DNA of 64,000 nt from Castellaniella sp034675905. Its GTDB lineage: Bacteria; Pseudomonadota; Gammaproteobacteria; Burkholderiales; Burkholderiaceae_B. The DNA is taken from positions 744,001 through 808,000 of the forward strand of contig NZ_JAUCCV010000010.1 in NCBI RefSeq assembly GCF_034675905.1, read 5' to 3'. Below, one piece after another: positions 41,055-49,023 of the stretch. The position numbers were made by a program, and so were the translations under genes. The notes under the pieces are model-generated. The model was not told the origin of the DNA. It worked only from the letters and a program-made list of their open reading frames with translations, and did not search any database. Numbering within the stretch: position 1 is the first letter of the stretch; each line of letters begins with the position of its first letter.

Positions 41055-43625
41055 ATGAAGTCTATCCCTTCGAGTGAGTACGGGACCTCTCCGGTTAGCA
41101 GGAAACGCCTGCTTGTCATCGGCAATGGCATGGTCGGCCAGCGCCTGCTGGAAGAACTGGTCCGGCGCGGGCAGGGCGACAGCATCACGGTGCTGTGCGG
41201 CGAACCCCGGCTGGCATATGACCGCGTGCAGCTGAGCCAGTGTTTTGTCGGGGCGGACCCGCAGGACCTGGCTCTGTCCGACGAGGTGTTCTTCGAGACT
41301 CATGGCATCACTGTGTTGCGCGGCAAGAAGGCGGCCTGGATCGACCGCGCACGGCGCCGCGTCCACGTCACGGACGAGGAATTCTATCTCTATGACCGAC
41401 TGGTGCTGGCGATGGGGTCCAATCCTTTCATTCCGCCGATCGAGGGGGCAGATCGGCCTGGGTGCTTGCCGTATCGGACGCTCGAGGATGTGGCGGCCAT
41501 CCAGGCGCGCGCGGCGGGCAGCCGTCGGGGCGTCGTCATCGGCGGCGGCTTGTTGGGCCTGGAGGCCGCACGCGCCCTGCATGGCCTGGGGCTGGATACC
41601 CATGTCGTCGAATTCTCGCCTTGGCTGATGGCGACGCAGCTCGATGAGTCCGGCGGGCGTCTGCTGCGCGGCAAGATCGAGGCGCTGGGCCTCCATGTCC
41701 ACACATCCAAGACGACTTCGTCCATCGGCAGGGGCTTGCGCTCGCCTTTGCGCCTGAAGTTCTCGGATGGGGGGCTGTTGGAGGCCGACATGGTGGTGTT
41801 TTCGGCGGGCATCCGGCCCTGCGACCGTCTGGCGCACAGCTGCGGTCTGGTGATCGGCCCTCGGGGAGGCGTCGTGATTGACGAACGCTGCCGCAGCTCG
41901 GACCCGGCGATTTATGCGATCGGCGAGGTTGCCAGCTGGCAGGGCAGCACCTTTGGCTTGGTGTCGCCTGGCTATGAGATGGCAAGGGTTTGCGCGGCTC
42001 ACCTGGAAGGCGACGAGGGCGTGGTCTTTCAGGGCAGCCAGCCCAGCACCAAACTGAAGTTGCTGGGGGTGGATGTTGCATCGATCGGCGATGCGCAGGG
42101 CCGCACGCAGGGCAGTGTGTGTTGCGTGTTCGAGGATGCTTTGGCGGGGGTCTATAAGAAGCTGGTGATGGATACCGGCGGGAAGCGTCTGTTGGGCGCA
42201 GTGCTGGTAGGCGATACGGCGTCGTTCGGCATGCTGGATCAGTACTTTACGAATGGCCTGCCCCTGCCGGCGCAGCCGGCCGCATTGATCGCGCCGGTGG
42301 CAGGCGCCGCCCCCGCGTTGGGCGTGGACGCACTGCCGGACACAGCGCAGATCTGCTCCTGCAATCAGGTGAGCAAGGGGACATTGTGCAGCGCCATCGC
42401 TGATGGTTGCGCCACCCTGGGCGACCTGAAAGCCAAGACCCGTGCGGGCACCACCTGCGGCGGCTGCATGCCGTTGGTGAAGCAGATACTGGACCGGGAG
42501 CTGGAACGGCTGGGGGTGGCCGTCGATCATGGTCTGTGTGAGCATTTCCGCTACAGCCGGCAAGAACTCTATCACCTGGTTCGCGTCAACGACATCCGCG
42601 ATTTCAAGCGTCTGATCGCCCTGCATGGCACGGGAAAGGGGTGCGACCTCTGCAAGCCGGTGGCTGCGTCGATCTTTGCCTCGTGCTGGAATGACTTCGT
42701 GTTGGCCCCCCAGCACGCCCCGCTGCAGGATAGCAATGACGCCTATCTGGGCAATCTGCAGAAGGACGGTACCTATTCCGTGGTGCCTCGCATCCCGGCC
42801 GGGGAGATCACGCCTGAGAAGCTGATCGTCATCGGCGAGCTGGCCCGCAAATATGGCTTGTATACCAAGATCACCGGCGGTCAGCGGATCGATCTGTTCG
42901 GCGCGCGCCTGGAACAGCTGCCGCTGATCTGGCAGGAACTGATCGATGCAGGTTTCGAGTCCGGGCATGCCTATGGCAAGGCCCTGCGCACGGCCAAGTC
43001 GTGTGTCGGCAGCACTTGGTGCCGCTTCGGCGTGCAGGATTCAGTGGGACTGGCCATCCGCCTGGAGCAACGCTATCGGGGATTGCGCGCGCCCCACAAG
43101 ATCAAGATGGCGGCGTCCGGCTGCACGCGCGAATGCGCCGAGGCGCAGAGCAAGGACGTCGGGGTCATCGCCACGGACAAGGGCTGGAACCTGTATGTGT
43201 GCGGTAACGGCGGCATGCGGCCTCGTCATGCGGAACTGCTGGCCTCGGATCTGGATGACGAGACGCTGATCCGGTACATCGACCGCTTCCTGATGTTCTA
43301 TATCCGCACGGCGGACAAGCTGCAGCGCACGGCGGGCTGGCGCGAGAACCTGGAAGGTGGCCTGGATTACCTGAGGGACGTCGTTGTGAACGACAGCCTG
43401 GGTCTGGGCTCAGAGCTGGAAGCCCAGATGCAGCGCCTCGTGGATCGATACGAGTGCGAATGGGCCGCAACCCTGAAGGACGAGCAGGCCTTGCGGCGGT
43501 TCCGTTCCTTCGTCAATGATGACGCGCCCGATGAACAGATCGTTCACGTGCGGGAACGCGGTCAGATCCGTCCGGCCACAGTGCAGGAGCGCGAGGCGCT
43601 GACAATCCAGGCGGAGGTCGAATGA
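41055..43625 (+). CDS. nirB: Assimilatory nitrite reductase [NAD(P)H] large subunit
   Basis: 856 residues. The N-terminal FAD/NAD module starts with LLVIGNGMVGQRLLEELVRR and contains VVIGGGLLGLEAARALHGLG. A BFD-like [2Fe-2S] site follows (ICSCNQVS at about 433, TCGGCMPL at about 468). The C-terminal siroheme/[4Fe-4S] domain has CVGSTWC (C-x5-C, about 649) and CTREC (C-x3-C, about 690), exactly the cluster ligands of the family. It reduces nitrite to ammonium. The start is ATG 41055; the open frame before it lies in nirC. Confidence 0.96.
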   Translation: MKSIPSSEYGTSPVSRKRLLVIGNGMVGQRLLEELVRRGQGDSITVLCGEPRLAYDRVQLSQCFVGADPQDLALSDEVFFETHGITVLRGKKAAWIDRARRRVHVTDEEFYLYDRLVLAMGSNPFIPPIEGADRPGCLPYRTLEDVAAIQARAAGSRRGVVIGGGLLGLEAARALHGLGLDTHVVEFSPWLMATQLDESGGRLLRGKIEALGLHVHTSKTTSSIGRGLRSPLRLKFSDGGLLEADMVVFSAGIRPCDRLAHSCGLVIGPRGGVVIDERCRSSDPAIYAIGEVASWQGSTFGLVSPGYEMARVCAAHLEGDEGVVFQGSQPSTKLKLLGVDVASIGDAQGRTQGSVCCVFEDALAGVYKKLVMDTGGKRLLGAVLVGDTASFGMLDQYFTNGLPLPAQPAALIAPVAGAAPALGVDALPDTAQICSCNQVSKGTLCSAIADGCATLGDLKAKTRAGTTCGGCMPLVKQILDRELERLGVAVDHGLCEHFRYSRQELYHLVRVNDIRDFKRLIALHGTGKGCDLCKPVAASIFASCWNDFVLAPQHAPLQDSNDAYLGNLQKDGTYSVVPRIPAGEITPEKLIVIGELARKYGLYTKITGGQRIDLFGARLEQLPLIWQELIDAGFESGHAYGKALRTAKSCVGSTWCRFGVQDSVGLAIRLEQRYRGLRAPHKIKMAASGCTRECAEAQSKDVGVIATDKGWNLYVCGNGGMRPRHAELLASDLDDETLIRYIDRFLMFYIRTADKLQRTAGWRENLEGGLDYLRDVVVNDSLGLGSELEAQMQRLVDRYECEWAATLKDEQALRRFRSFVNDDAPDEQIVHVRERGQIRPATVQEREALTIQAEVE

Positions 43626-44038
43626 AGAAGATCATAGGCCTGCATGCTTCCCGTCCAGAGGCGCTGCAGAGGGATGCGCCGTGTTGGCAGGCGGTCTGCC
43701 GTCATGAAGACCTGATCCCGGATGCTGGCGTAGCCGTTCGGGCATTCGGTGAGCGGATCGCTGTCTTCATGACGGAGGCAGGGCTGTTCGCCATCGACCA
43801 CGTGGATCCTTTCTGCGGTGTCGCCGTGTTGGCGCGTGGAATCGTCGGCGAACTGGGGGGGCGACCCGTGGTGGCCTCGCCCATGTACAAACAGCACTTT
43901 TTCCTGGATACCGGGGAATGCCTGGAGGATGTCGGCGTGCGCGTCCGCTGCTGGCTGGCGCGGGTGGACGAAGAGGGCGTTCTGCGTCTGAGCCGTCCGA
44001 CGGATCGCGTTCTGGGGGAGCCGGATCATGGGACCTGA
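43622..44038 (+). CDS. nirD: Nitrite reductase small subunit
   Basis: 138 residues, Rieske-like fold (WQAVCRHEDLIPDAGVAVRA; LFAIDHVDPFCGVAVLARGI; VASPMYKQHFFLDTGECLED). The Cys-x-His/Cys-x2-His cluster ligands of true Rieske proteins are missing, as known for NirD, so it is a structural partner of NirB. It overlaps nirB by ATGA. Confidence 0.93.
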   Translation: MKKIIGLHASRPEALQRDAPCWQAVCRHEDLIPDAGVAVRAFGERIAVFMTEAGLFAIDHVDPFCGVAVLARGIVGELGGRPVVASPMYKQHFFLDTGECLEDVGVRVRCWLARVDEEGVLRLSRPTDRVLGEPDHGT

Positions 44039-44855
44039 TGCGATGATGAACCCACCTTTGCCGGCACATCCGGGGACGATGGGACACGTCTGGCTGGTGG
44101 GCGCCGGCCCCGGCGATCCCGATCTGATCACCCTGAAAGGTATGCGCGTCCTGCAGGCTGCCGATGTGGTGATCTACGACCGTCTGGCTCCGATCGCGCT
44201 GCTCGCGCACTGCCGGCCGGATGCCCTGCGGATTTCCGTGGGCAAGCAGGCCGGTCGGCACAGCGTTCCCCAGGACGGCATCCATGTCTTGCTGGCAACC
44301 CACGCAAGAGCGGGCCGCCTGGTTGTCCGCCTGAAGGGCGGCGATCCCTTCGTCTTCGGGCGCGGGGGAGAGGAAATGGTCTCCTTGCGCCAACAGGGGG
44401 TGCCGGTGTCGATCATTCCGGGGGTGACGGCGGCATCCGGCTGCGCAGCGGCGACCGGCATTCCGCTGACCCATCGTGATCTGGCAGCCGAGGTTTGCCT
44501 GGTCGCCGCGCATCGCCAGGATGGGGCCGATGGTCCGGACTGGTCCGCCCTGGCGGCCGGGCGGCAGCGCACATTGGTGTTTTACATGGGTTTGTCCCAG
44601 GCGCATCGGATCGGAGTCGAACTGATGCTGCGCGGCCTGTCCGGGGCGACGCCCGTTGCGCTCATCGCCGGCGGGACGACCTCGGCGCAGCAGGCGATCC
44701 GGTGCGGGCTGGCGGAGCTGGGGACGGTCTCTCACCGCAGCGATCTGGCGTCGCCTTGCCTGATCGTGGTCGGGCAGGTGGTCGCTCTCGCGGATCCAGA
44801 TCTCGTGGCCTGGGCTCAGGACTGCCGGGCGCCCACCCTGGCCTGCTCGGCATGA
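44028..44855 (+). CDS. cobA: Uroporphyrinogen-III C-methyltransferase (SUMT)
   Basis: 275 residues. SUMT motifs are VWLVGAGPGDPDLITLKGMR and VVIYDRLAP at the start, RLVVRLKGGDPFVFGRGGEE in the middle, and PGVTAASGCAAATGIPLTHR. It methylates uroporphyrinogen III twice using S-adenosylmethionine to give precorrin-2, the first step to siroheme needed by NirB. GGGGGAG lies seven bases before ATG 44028, inside the end of nirD. Its stop overlaps the next gene. Confidence 0.95.
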   Translation: MGPDAMMNPPLPAHPGTMGHVWLVGAGPGDPDLITLKGMRVLQAADVVIYDRLAPIALLAHCRPDALRISVGKQAGRHSVPQDGIHVLLATHARAGRLVVRLKGGDPFVFGRGGEEMVSLRQQGVPVSIIPGVTAASGCAAATGIPLTHRDLAAEVCLVAAHRQDGADGPDWSALAAGRQRTLVFYMGLSQAHRIGVELMLRGLSGATPVALIAGGTTSAQQAIRCGLAELGTVSHRSDLASPCLIVVGQVVALADPDLVAWAQDCRAPTLACSA

Positions 44856-45793
44856 AGCCCCTTTATCCGCTGTTCGCGGACCTGACGGGGCGACCGGTGC
44901 TGGTGGTCGGGGGAGGCGTCGTGGCGGAGCGCAAAGTGCGTTCCCTGCTGAAGTGCGGAGCGTCTGTTCGCGTGGGGGCGCCGCGCCTGACGGCAGCGCT
45001 GCGGCGCTGGGCGGACACAGCTTGTCTGACCTATTTGCCCGGACCGTTCCAGTCGGACTGGCTGGACGCGGCCTGGTTGGTCATCGCGGCGACCGGGGAT
45101 CGCCGGGTCAATGCCCAGGTCAGGATGGCGGCGGACGCACGCGGTGTGCTGGCCAATGTCGTGGATGACCCCGGTCTGTCCTCGTTTCAGGTCCCGGCCG
45201 TGGTGGATCGGTCCCCCCTGGTGATTGCCGTGTCCTCGTCGGGGGCGGCGCCCGTCCTGGCCCGGCGTGTCAGAGAACGGATCGAAGCGCTGTTCGATGC
45301 TTCGCTGGGTGCGTTGATGGCGCTGGCGGATCGGCATCGCCAGGCTATCCGCCAGGCGTATCCCGATCCTGGGGCGCGCTGCCGGTTCTACGATTGGCTG
45401 CATGACGGTCCCGTGCCGGTGCGGCTGCGTCAGGGCGATGTGCCGGGCGCGGAAGAGCTGCTGCGCTGCCGCCTGGCGAGCGCAGCGACCGAGGCGCCGC
45501 TGGCGTGTCGGGTGACGTGGATCACAGTGTGTCCGGCAGACCCGGGGCGCCTGACACTGAATGAGCTGCGGGCCATGAACGAGGCCGAGGTGCTGGTGCA
45601 TGAGCCCGACCTGCCCGCGCCGTGGCTGGACATGGCTCGCCGGGATGCGGACCGCCGCGTCTTGTCTGCGGGTTCGGACGCCGCCGGGGCGTTGGAGCTG
45701 TGCGCAGGCTATCGGCGTGCTGTCATCCTGCTGGCGGAACAGGATCAGAAGTCGAATTCCGGCTCGATGGCGTCACCCGCCTGCAGCCAGTGA
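44852..45793 (+). CDS. cysG: Precorrin-2 dehydrogenase/ferrochelatase (CysG N-terminal half) with a vestigial SUMT tail
   Basis: 313 residues. The first ~205 form the CysGB/Met8p module: MKPLYPLFADLTGRPVLVVG, GGVVAERKVRSLLKCGASVR, WLVIAATGDRRVNAQVRMAA, SSGAAPVLARRVRERIEALF. It oxidises precorrin-2 and inserts iron to make siroheme. The rest (TWITVCPADPGRLTLNELRA, MNEAEVLVHEPDL) looks like a decayed beginning of the SUMT domain that normally follows in CysG; its glycines are lost and it stops after about 90 residues. The upstream cobA supplies the methyltransferase. The 3' end overlaps the convergent MOSC gene by 49 bp. Confidence 0.88.
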   Translation: MKPLYPLFADLTGRPVLVVGGGVVAERKVRSLLKCGASVRVGAPRLTAALRRWADTACLTYLPGPFQSDWLDAAWLVIAATGDRRVNAQVRMAADARGVLANVVDDPGLSSFQVPAVVDRSPLVIAVSSSGAAPVLARRVRERIEALFDASLGALMALADRHRQAIRQAYPDPGARCRFYDWLHDGPVPVRLRQGDVPGAEELLRCRLASAATEAPLACRVTWITVCPADPGRLTLNELRAMNEAEVLVHEPDLPAPWLDMARRDADRRVLSAGSDAAGALELCAGYRRAVILLAEQDQKSNSGSMASPACSQ

Positions 45794-46617
45794 TCGCCGT
45801 CCGGCAGGGCGGCGATGGCGTTCATGCCGAACAGCACGCCTTGCTCGAACTGCCGATGCCGGGCCAGTGTGCGGCCGGGTTCGGGGGCGGTATGACCGGT
45901 CTGGGGATCCACGTTGGGGATGGGGCAGCGGGCGCATGCTTTGACGAAGGCAAACCCCAGCTTGCCGGTGCGAAAGCCCGCCAGATGATCCTCGTCGTAG
46001 GGCTCCAGTCCCTGTAGCACGATGTTGGGCCGAAAGCGGATCATGTCCGCCGCCGGATGGCCGCCTTCAGCCAACTGCGCGTTCAGCTCGTCCAGAGAAT
46101 GCTGGTTCGTGACCAGAAACGGAAAGCCGTCGGCAAAAGCGAAGGCGTGGCGGTCCACTGGCAGAAAGGATTGCGGCCAGTCCGGGTGGGTCTGGATCCA
46201 TTGCGTCATGTGACGCATGCTGGCCAGGCGGTGCGCCTGGGGGTGGACGTGCAGCAGTCGGCAGGATACGCCTAGGAAGCCGCTTAGCCAGCGGGCGACA
46301 TCATCGCCCTGATCAGCGCCGATGGTCTCGGCGCCCCAGATGGTGACGGGGACGGCGGTTTGTTCGCCGCCGATGACCGGCGCAAAACAATCCGGCTGGT
46401 CGGGCGCTTTCAGCCACACGCCATCCGGCTGGGGTGCAGGCTGGATCAGCACCATGCGGGGGTGCTGGCGCTGGGTCATGAAGATGCCTTGTGCATCGAC
46501 GATGACCCAGTGGCGGTCGTATTCCAGCCCGGCGCTGCTGACGCGGATGCGATCATGGGCGATGCCGGCGCAGGATTTGACGGGATAACTGTAGAGGCTG
46601 TGGATGGCCAGACGCAT
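45745..46617 (-). CDS. MOSC-domain protein (YcbX-like, without ferredoxin domain)
   Basis: 290 residues: MOSC_N beta-barrel (LYSYPVKSCAGIAHDRIRVS; GLEYDRHWVIVDAQGIFMTQ) and MOSC domain (FPFLVTNQHSLDELNAQLAE; MIRFRPNIVLQGLEPYDEDH), with the cysteine in FVKACARCPIPNVDPQTG. MOSC proteins use molybdenum cofactor to reduce N-hydroxylated compounds. The C-terminal [2Fe-2S] ferredoxin domain found in longer YcbX is absent. It is convergent with the cysG-like gene and overlaps its end. Confidence 0.9.
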   Translation of the reverse strand: MRLAIHSLYSYPVKSCAGIAHDRIRVSSAGLEYDRHWVIVDAQGIFMTQRQHPRMVLIQPAPQPDGVWLKAPDQPDCFAPVIGGEQTAVPVTIWGAETIGADQGDDVARWLSGFLGVSCRLLHVHPQAHRLASMRHMTQWIQTHPDWPQSFLPVDRHAFAFADGFPFLVTNQHSLDELNAQLAEGGHPAADMIRFRPNIVLQGLEPYDEDHLAGFRTGKLGFAFVKACARCPIPNVDPQTGHTAPEPGRTLARHRQFEQGVLFGMNAIAALPDGDHWLQAGDAIEPEFDF

Positions 46618-46767
46618 GGCGGCGATTCGGTCAATGGCGAAGCGCTTATTCTAAGCGCAAGCCGGACAAGGTTCGACGGGGCGCGCACAGCGCCCGCATC
46701 CGGAAGAATTTGACGTAGCATGCAGAGTTTGCGGCGCTCGCTAGAGGCGCCGGCTACTGGAGTCCCC

Positions 46768-47652
46768 ATGCCCTTGAAAGACATTCTGGCCGCCCTGGTC
46801 GTCATCGTGGTCTGGGGGGCGAATTTCGTCGTCATCAAATTCGGTGTGGATGAGATCCCGCCGATGCTGTTGGGGGCCTTGCGGTTCTTGTTCGTCGCTT
46901 TTCCGGCGGTTTTTTTCGTCCCTCGGCCAGCGGTTCCCTGGCGGTATGTGGCAGGGTACGGGCTCACCATCTGTCTGGGGCAGTTCGTCTTTCTGTTCCT
47001 GGCCATCTATCTGGGCATGCCGGCGGGGCTGGCGTCGCTGGTACTGCAGGCCCAGGCGTTTTTCACCGTGGCGATCGCCGCGCTGGTGCTGCACGAATCC
47101 ATCCGTGCGCATCATGTGCTGGGCATCGGTCTGGCGATCGCCGGTTTGGTGATGCTGAACGCCGGCGCGGGCTCGACGACGGTGCCCCTCGTGGGATTTC
47201 TGCTGACGTTGTTGGCGGCGTTCAGCTGGGCGTGCGGCAATATCGTCCTGAAATGCACGGGCCAGGTGCGCATGCTGTCCATGGTGGTGTGGGGCGCGCT
47301 GTTGCCGCCGATTCCGTTTTTATTGCTGTCGGCGGTGTTCGAGGGTCCGGACCGCATGCTGGACAGCTTGCTGCACATCAGCTGGCAAGCCGTGGCGGTC
47401 GTGGCGTATTTGTCGGGGGTGGCGACACTGATCGGCTATGTGCTGTGGGGGCGGTTGCTGGCGCGCCATCCGGTGGCCCGTATCGCGCCGCTGAGCTTGC
47501 TGATCCCGGTGGTCGGCCTGTTGTGTGCGGATTGGGTTCTGGGTGAAAAGCTGGGTTTGTGGCAGTGGCTGGGCGGCTTTGTGGTATTGATCGGACTGAC
47601 CATCAATCTGTTTGGCGCCCGCTGGGCCGCCCTGCTTCGGAACCGCTCGTAA
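46768..47652 (+). CDS. EamA-family exporter (DMT superfamily), possible cysteine/O-acetylserine type
   Basis: 294 residues with ten hydrophobic helices in two EamA repeats (first: DILAALVVIVVWGANFVVIK; second: LLTLLAAFSWACGNIVLKCT). The pattern resembles E. coli EamA, an exporter of cysteine pathway metabolites, but substrates cannot be read from sequence. The start is ATG 46768 (an in-frame upstream codon at 46720 lacks similarity). argD follows by 66 bp and may be co-transcribed. Confidence 0.85.
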   Translation: MPLKDILAALVVIVVWGANFVVIKFGVDEIPPMLLGALRFLFVAFPAVFFVPRPAVPWRYVAGYGLTICLGQFVFLFLAIYLGMPAGLASLVLQAQAFFTVAIAALVLHESIRAHHVLGIGLAIAGLVMLNAGAGSTTVPLVGFLLTLLAAFSWACGNIVLKCTGQVRMLSMVVWGALLPPIPFLLLSAVFEGPDRMLDSLLHISWQAVAVVAYLSGVATLIGYVLWGRLLARHPVARIAPLSLLIPVVGLLCADWVLGEKLGLWQWLGGFVVLIGLTINLFGARWAALLRNRS

Positions 47653-47718
47653 CCGACCTAAAATGGGCGTTTTGGCGCCTGGTGGGTCAGGCCATCGTTT
47701 TTACTGGGATTCATACTC

Positions 47719-48909
47719 ATGACCATCGATCGTGCAGGGATCAATGCCCTGATGGAAATTACGTCGCGTCCTGAACTGGTCTTTGTCAGCGGACAGGGTT
47801 CCTGGCTGCAGGACAGCGCGGGCAAGCGGTACCTGGACTTCATCCAGGGTTGGGCGGTGAACTGTCTGGGGCATAACCCGGCTGCGATGATCGACGCGCT
47901 GGCGCATCAATCGCGCGCCTTGATCAATCCTTCGCCGGCGTTCTACAACCAGCCGTCCATCGATCTGGCCAAGCGCATCGTGGGTGCGTCCTGCTTCGAC
48001 CGGGTGTTTTTCGCCAATAGCGGGGCGGAAGCCAACGAAGGCGCCATCAAACTGGCCCGTAAATGGGGGCAGCTGCACCGCAAGGGCGCCTATAAGATCA
48101 TCACGTTCGATCATGGCTTTCATGGCCGCACGCTGGCGACCATGTCGGCGTCCGGCAAGGCGGGCTGGGATACGAAATTCGCGCCGCAGGTCGACGGTTT
48201 CCCCAAGGCCGATCTGAATGATCTGGACTCTGTGCGCGCCCTGATCGACGATCAGACCGTGGCGGTGATGCTGGAACCCGTGCAGGGCGAGGCTGGCGTC
48301 ATCCCGGCGACACGCGAATTTCTGCAGGAGCTGCGTGCGTTGACGCGTGAACGGGGGCTGTTGCTGATCGTGGACGAGGTGCAGACCGGCATGGGCCGCA
48401 CTGGCCGCATGTTCGCCTATCAGCACGCGGGCATCGAACCCGACATCATGACCCTGGGCAAGGGCATCGGCGGCGGCGTGCCGCTGGCGGCGATGTGTGC
48501 CCGCGAGGCCGTCTGCTGCTTCGAGCATGGCGACCAGGGCGGCACCTACAACGGCAACCCTTTGATGACGGCGGTCGGGGTGGCGGTATTCGATGTGCTG
48601 GCAGCGCCTGGATTCATGGATGCCATCAATGAACGCGCGCGTCAGCTGTCGGACGGCCTGCTGGCTTTGTCGGACAAATGGGGCATGCAGGGCGAGCGCG
48701 GCGTGGGTCTGTTGCGCGCCTTGATCATGGATCGCGACGACGGCCCGGCCCTGGTGGCCGCCGCCCGGGAGCGGACGCCAGAAGGCCTGCTGCTGAATGC
48801 GCCGCGCGGCAATCTGTTGCGCTTCATGCCGGCCCTGAACGTGTCGGCCGATGAAATCGACACCATGCTGGCCTGGCTGGATGATCTGGTGGCGCAGGTG
48901 CGCGGTTGA
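47719..48909 (+). CDS. argD: Acetylornithine aminotransferase-type PLP enzyme
   Basis: 396 residues, class III aminotransferase. PLP residues: NSGAEANEGAIKLARKWGQ, FDHGFHGRTLATMSASGK, LLIVDEVQTGMGRTGRMFAY, and the Schiff-base Lys in TLGKGIGGGVPLAAM (about 248). The family converts N-acetylglutamate semialdehyde to N-acetylornithine in arginine synthesis; related enzymes act on succinylornithine. Context gives no arginine neighbours, so the assignment is by sequence only. It ends before a strong bidirectional terminator. Confidence 0.9.
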   Translation: MTIDRAGINALMEITSRPELVFVSGQGSWLQDSAGKRYLDFIQGWAVNCLGHNPAAMIDALAHQSRALINPSPAFYNQPSIDLAKRIVGASCFDRVFFANSGAEANEGAIKLARKWGQLHRKGAYKIITFDHGFHGRTLATMSASGKAGWDTKFAPQVDGFPKADLNDLDSVRALIDDQTVAVMLEPVQGEAGVIPATREFLQELRALTRERGLLLIVDEVQTGMGRTGRMFAYQHAGIEPDIMTLGKGIGGGVPLAAMCAREAVCCFEHGDQGGTYNGNPLMTAVGVAVFDVLAAPGFMDAINERARQLSDGLLALSDKWGMQGERGVGLLRALIMDRDDGPALVAAARERTPEGLLLNAPRGNLLRFMPALNVSADEIDTMLAWLDDLVAQVRG

Positions 48910-48942
48910 TTCTTCTGTGCCGCCCGTTCGGCGGCGCAGGAT

Positions 48943-48982
48943 AAAAAAACGCCGCTGTGGCATGCCACAGCGGCGTTTTTTT
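48943..48982. terminator. Perfect 40-bp palindromic bidirectional terminator
   Basis: A7 followed by CGCCGCTGTGGCA and its exact complement TGCCACAGCGGCG then T7: every base from 48943 to 48982 is symmetrical. It sits between the convergent argD and glcB and should end both transcripts. Confidence 0.92.
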
Positions 48983-49023
48983 GGGAGCAGGAGCCGATCA
49001 GCGGCCCAGCGGTCAGCGCCGCA

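Noticed and set aside
43622..44038. A functional Rieske [2Fe-2S] centre in NirD
   Set aside because: The Cys-His ligand pairs are absent, as is normal for NirD.
44495..44851. Upstream extension of the cysG-like frame to 44495
   Set aside because: The extension lies within cobA in another frame and has no homology; ATG 44852 gives the known CysG start MKPLYPLF-.
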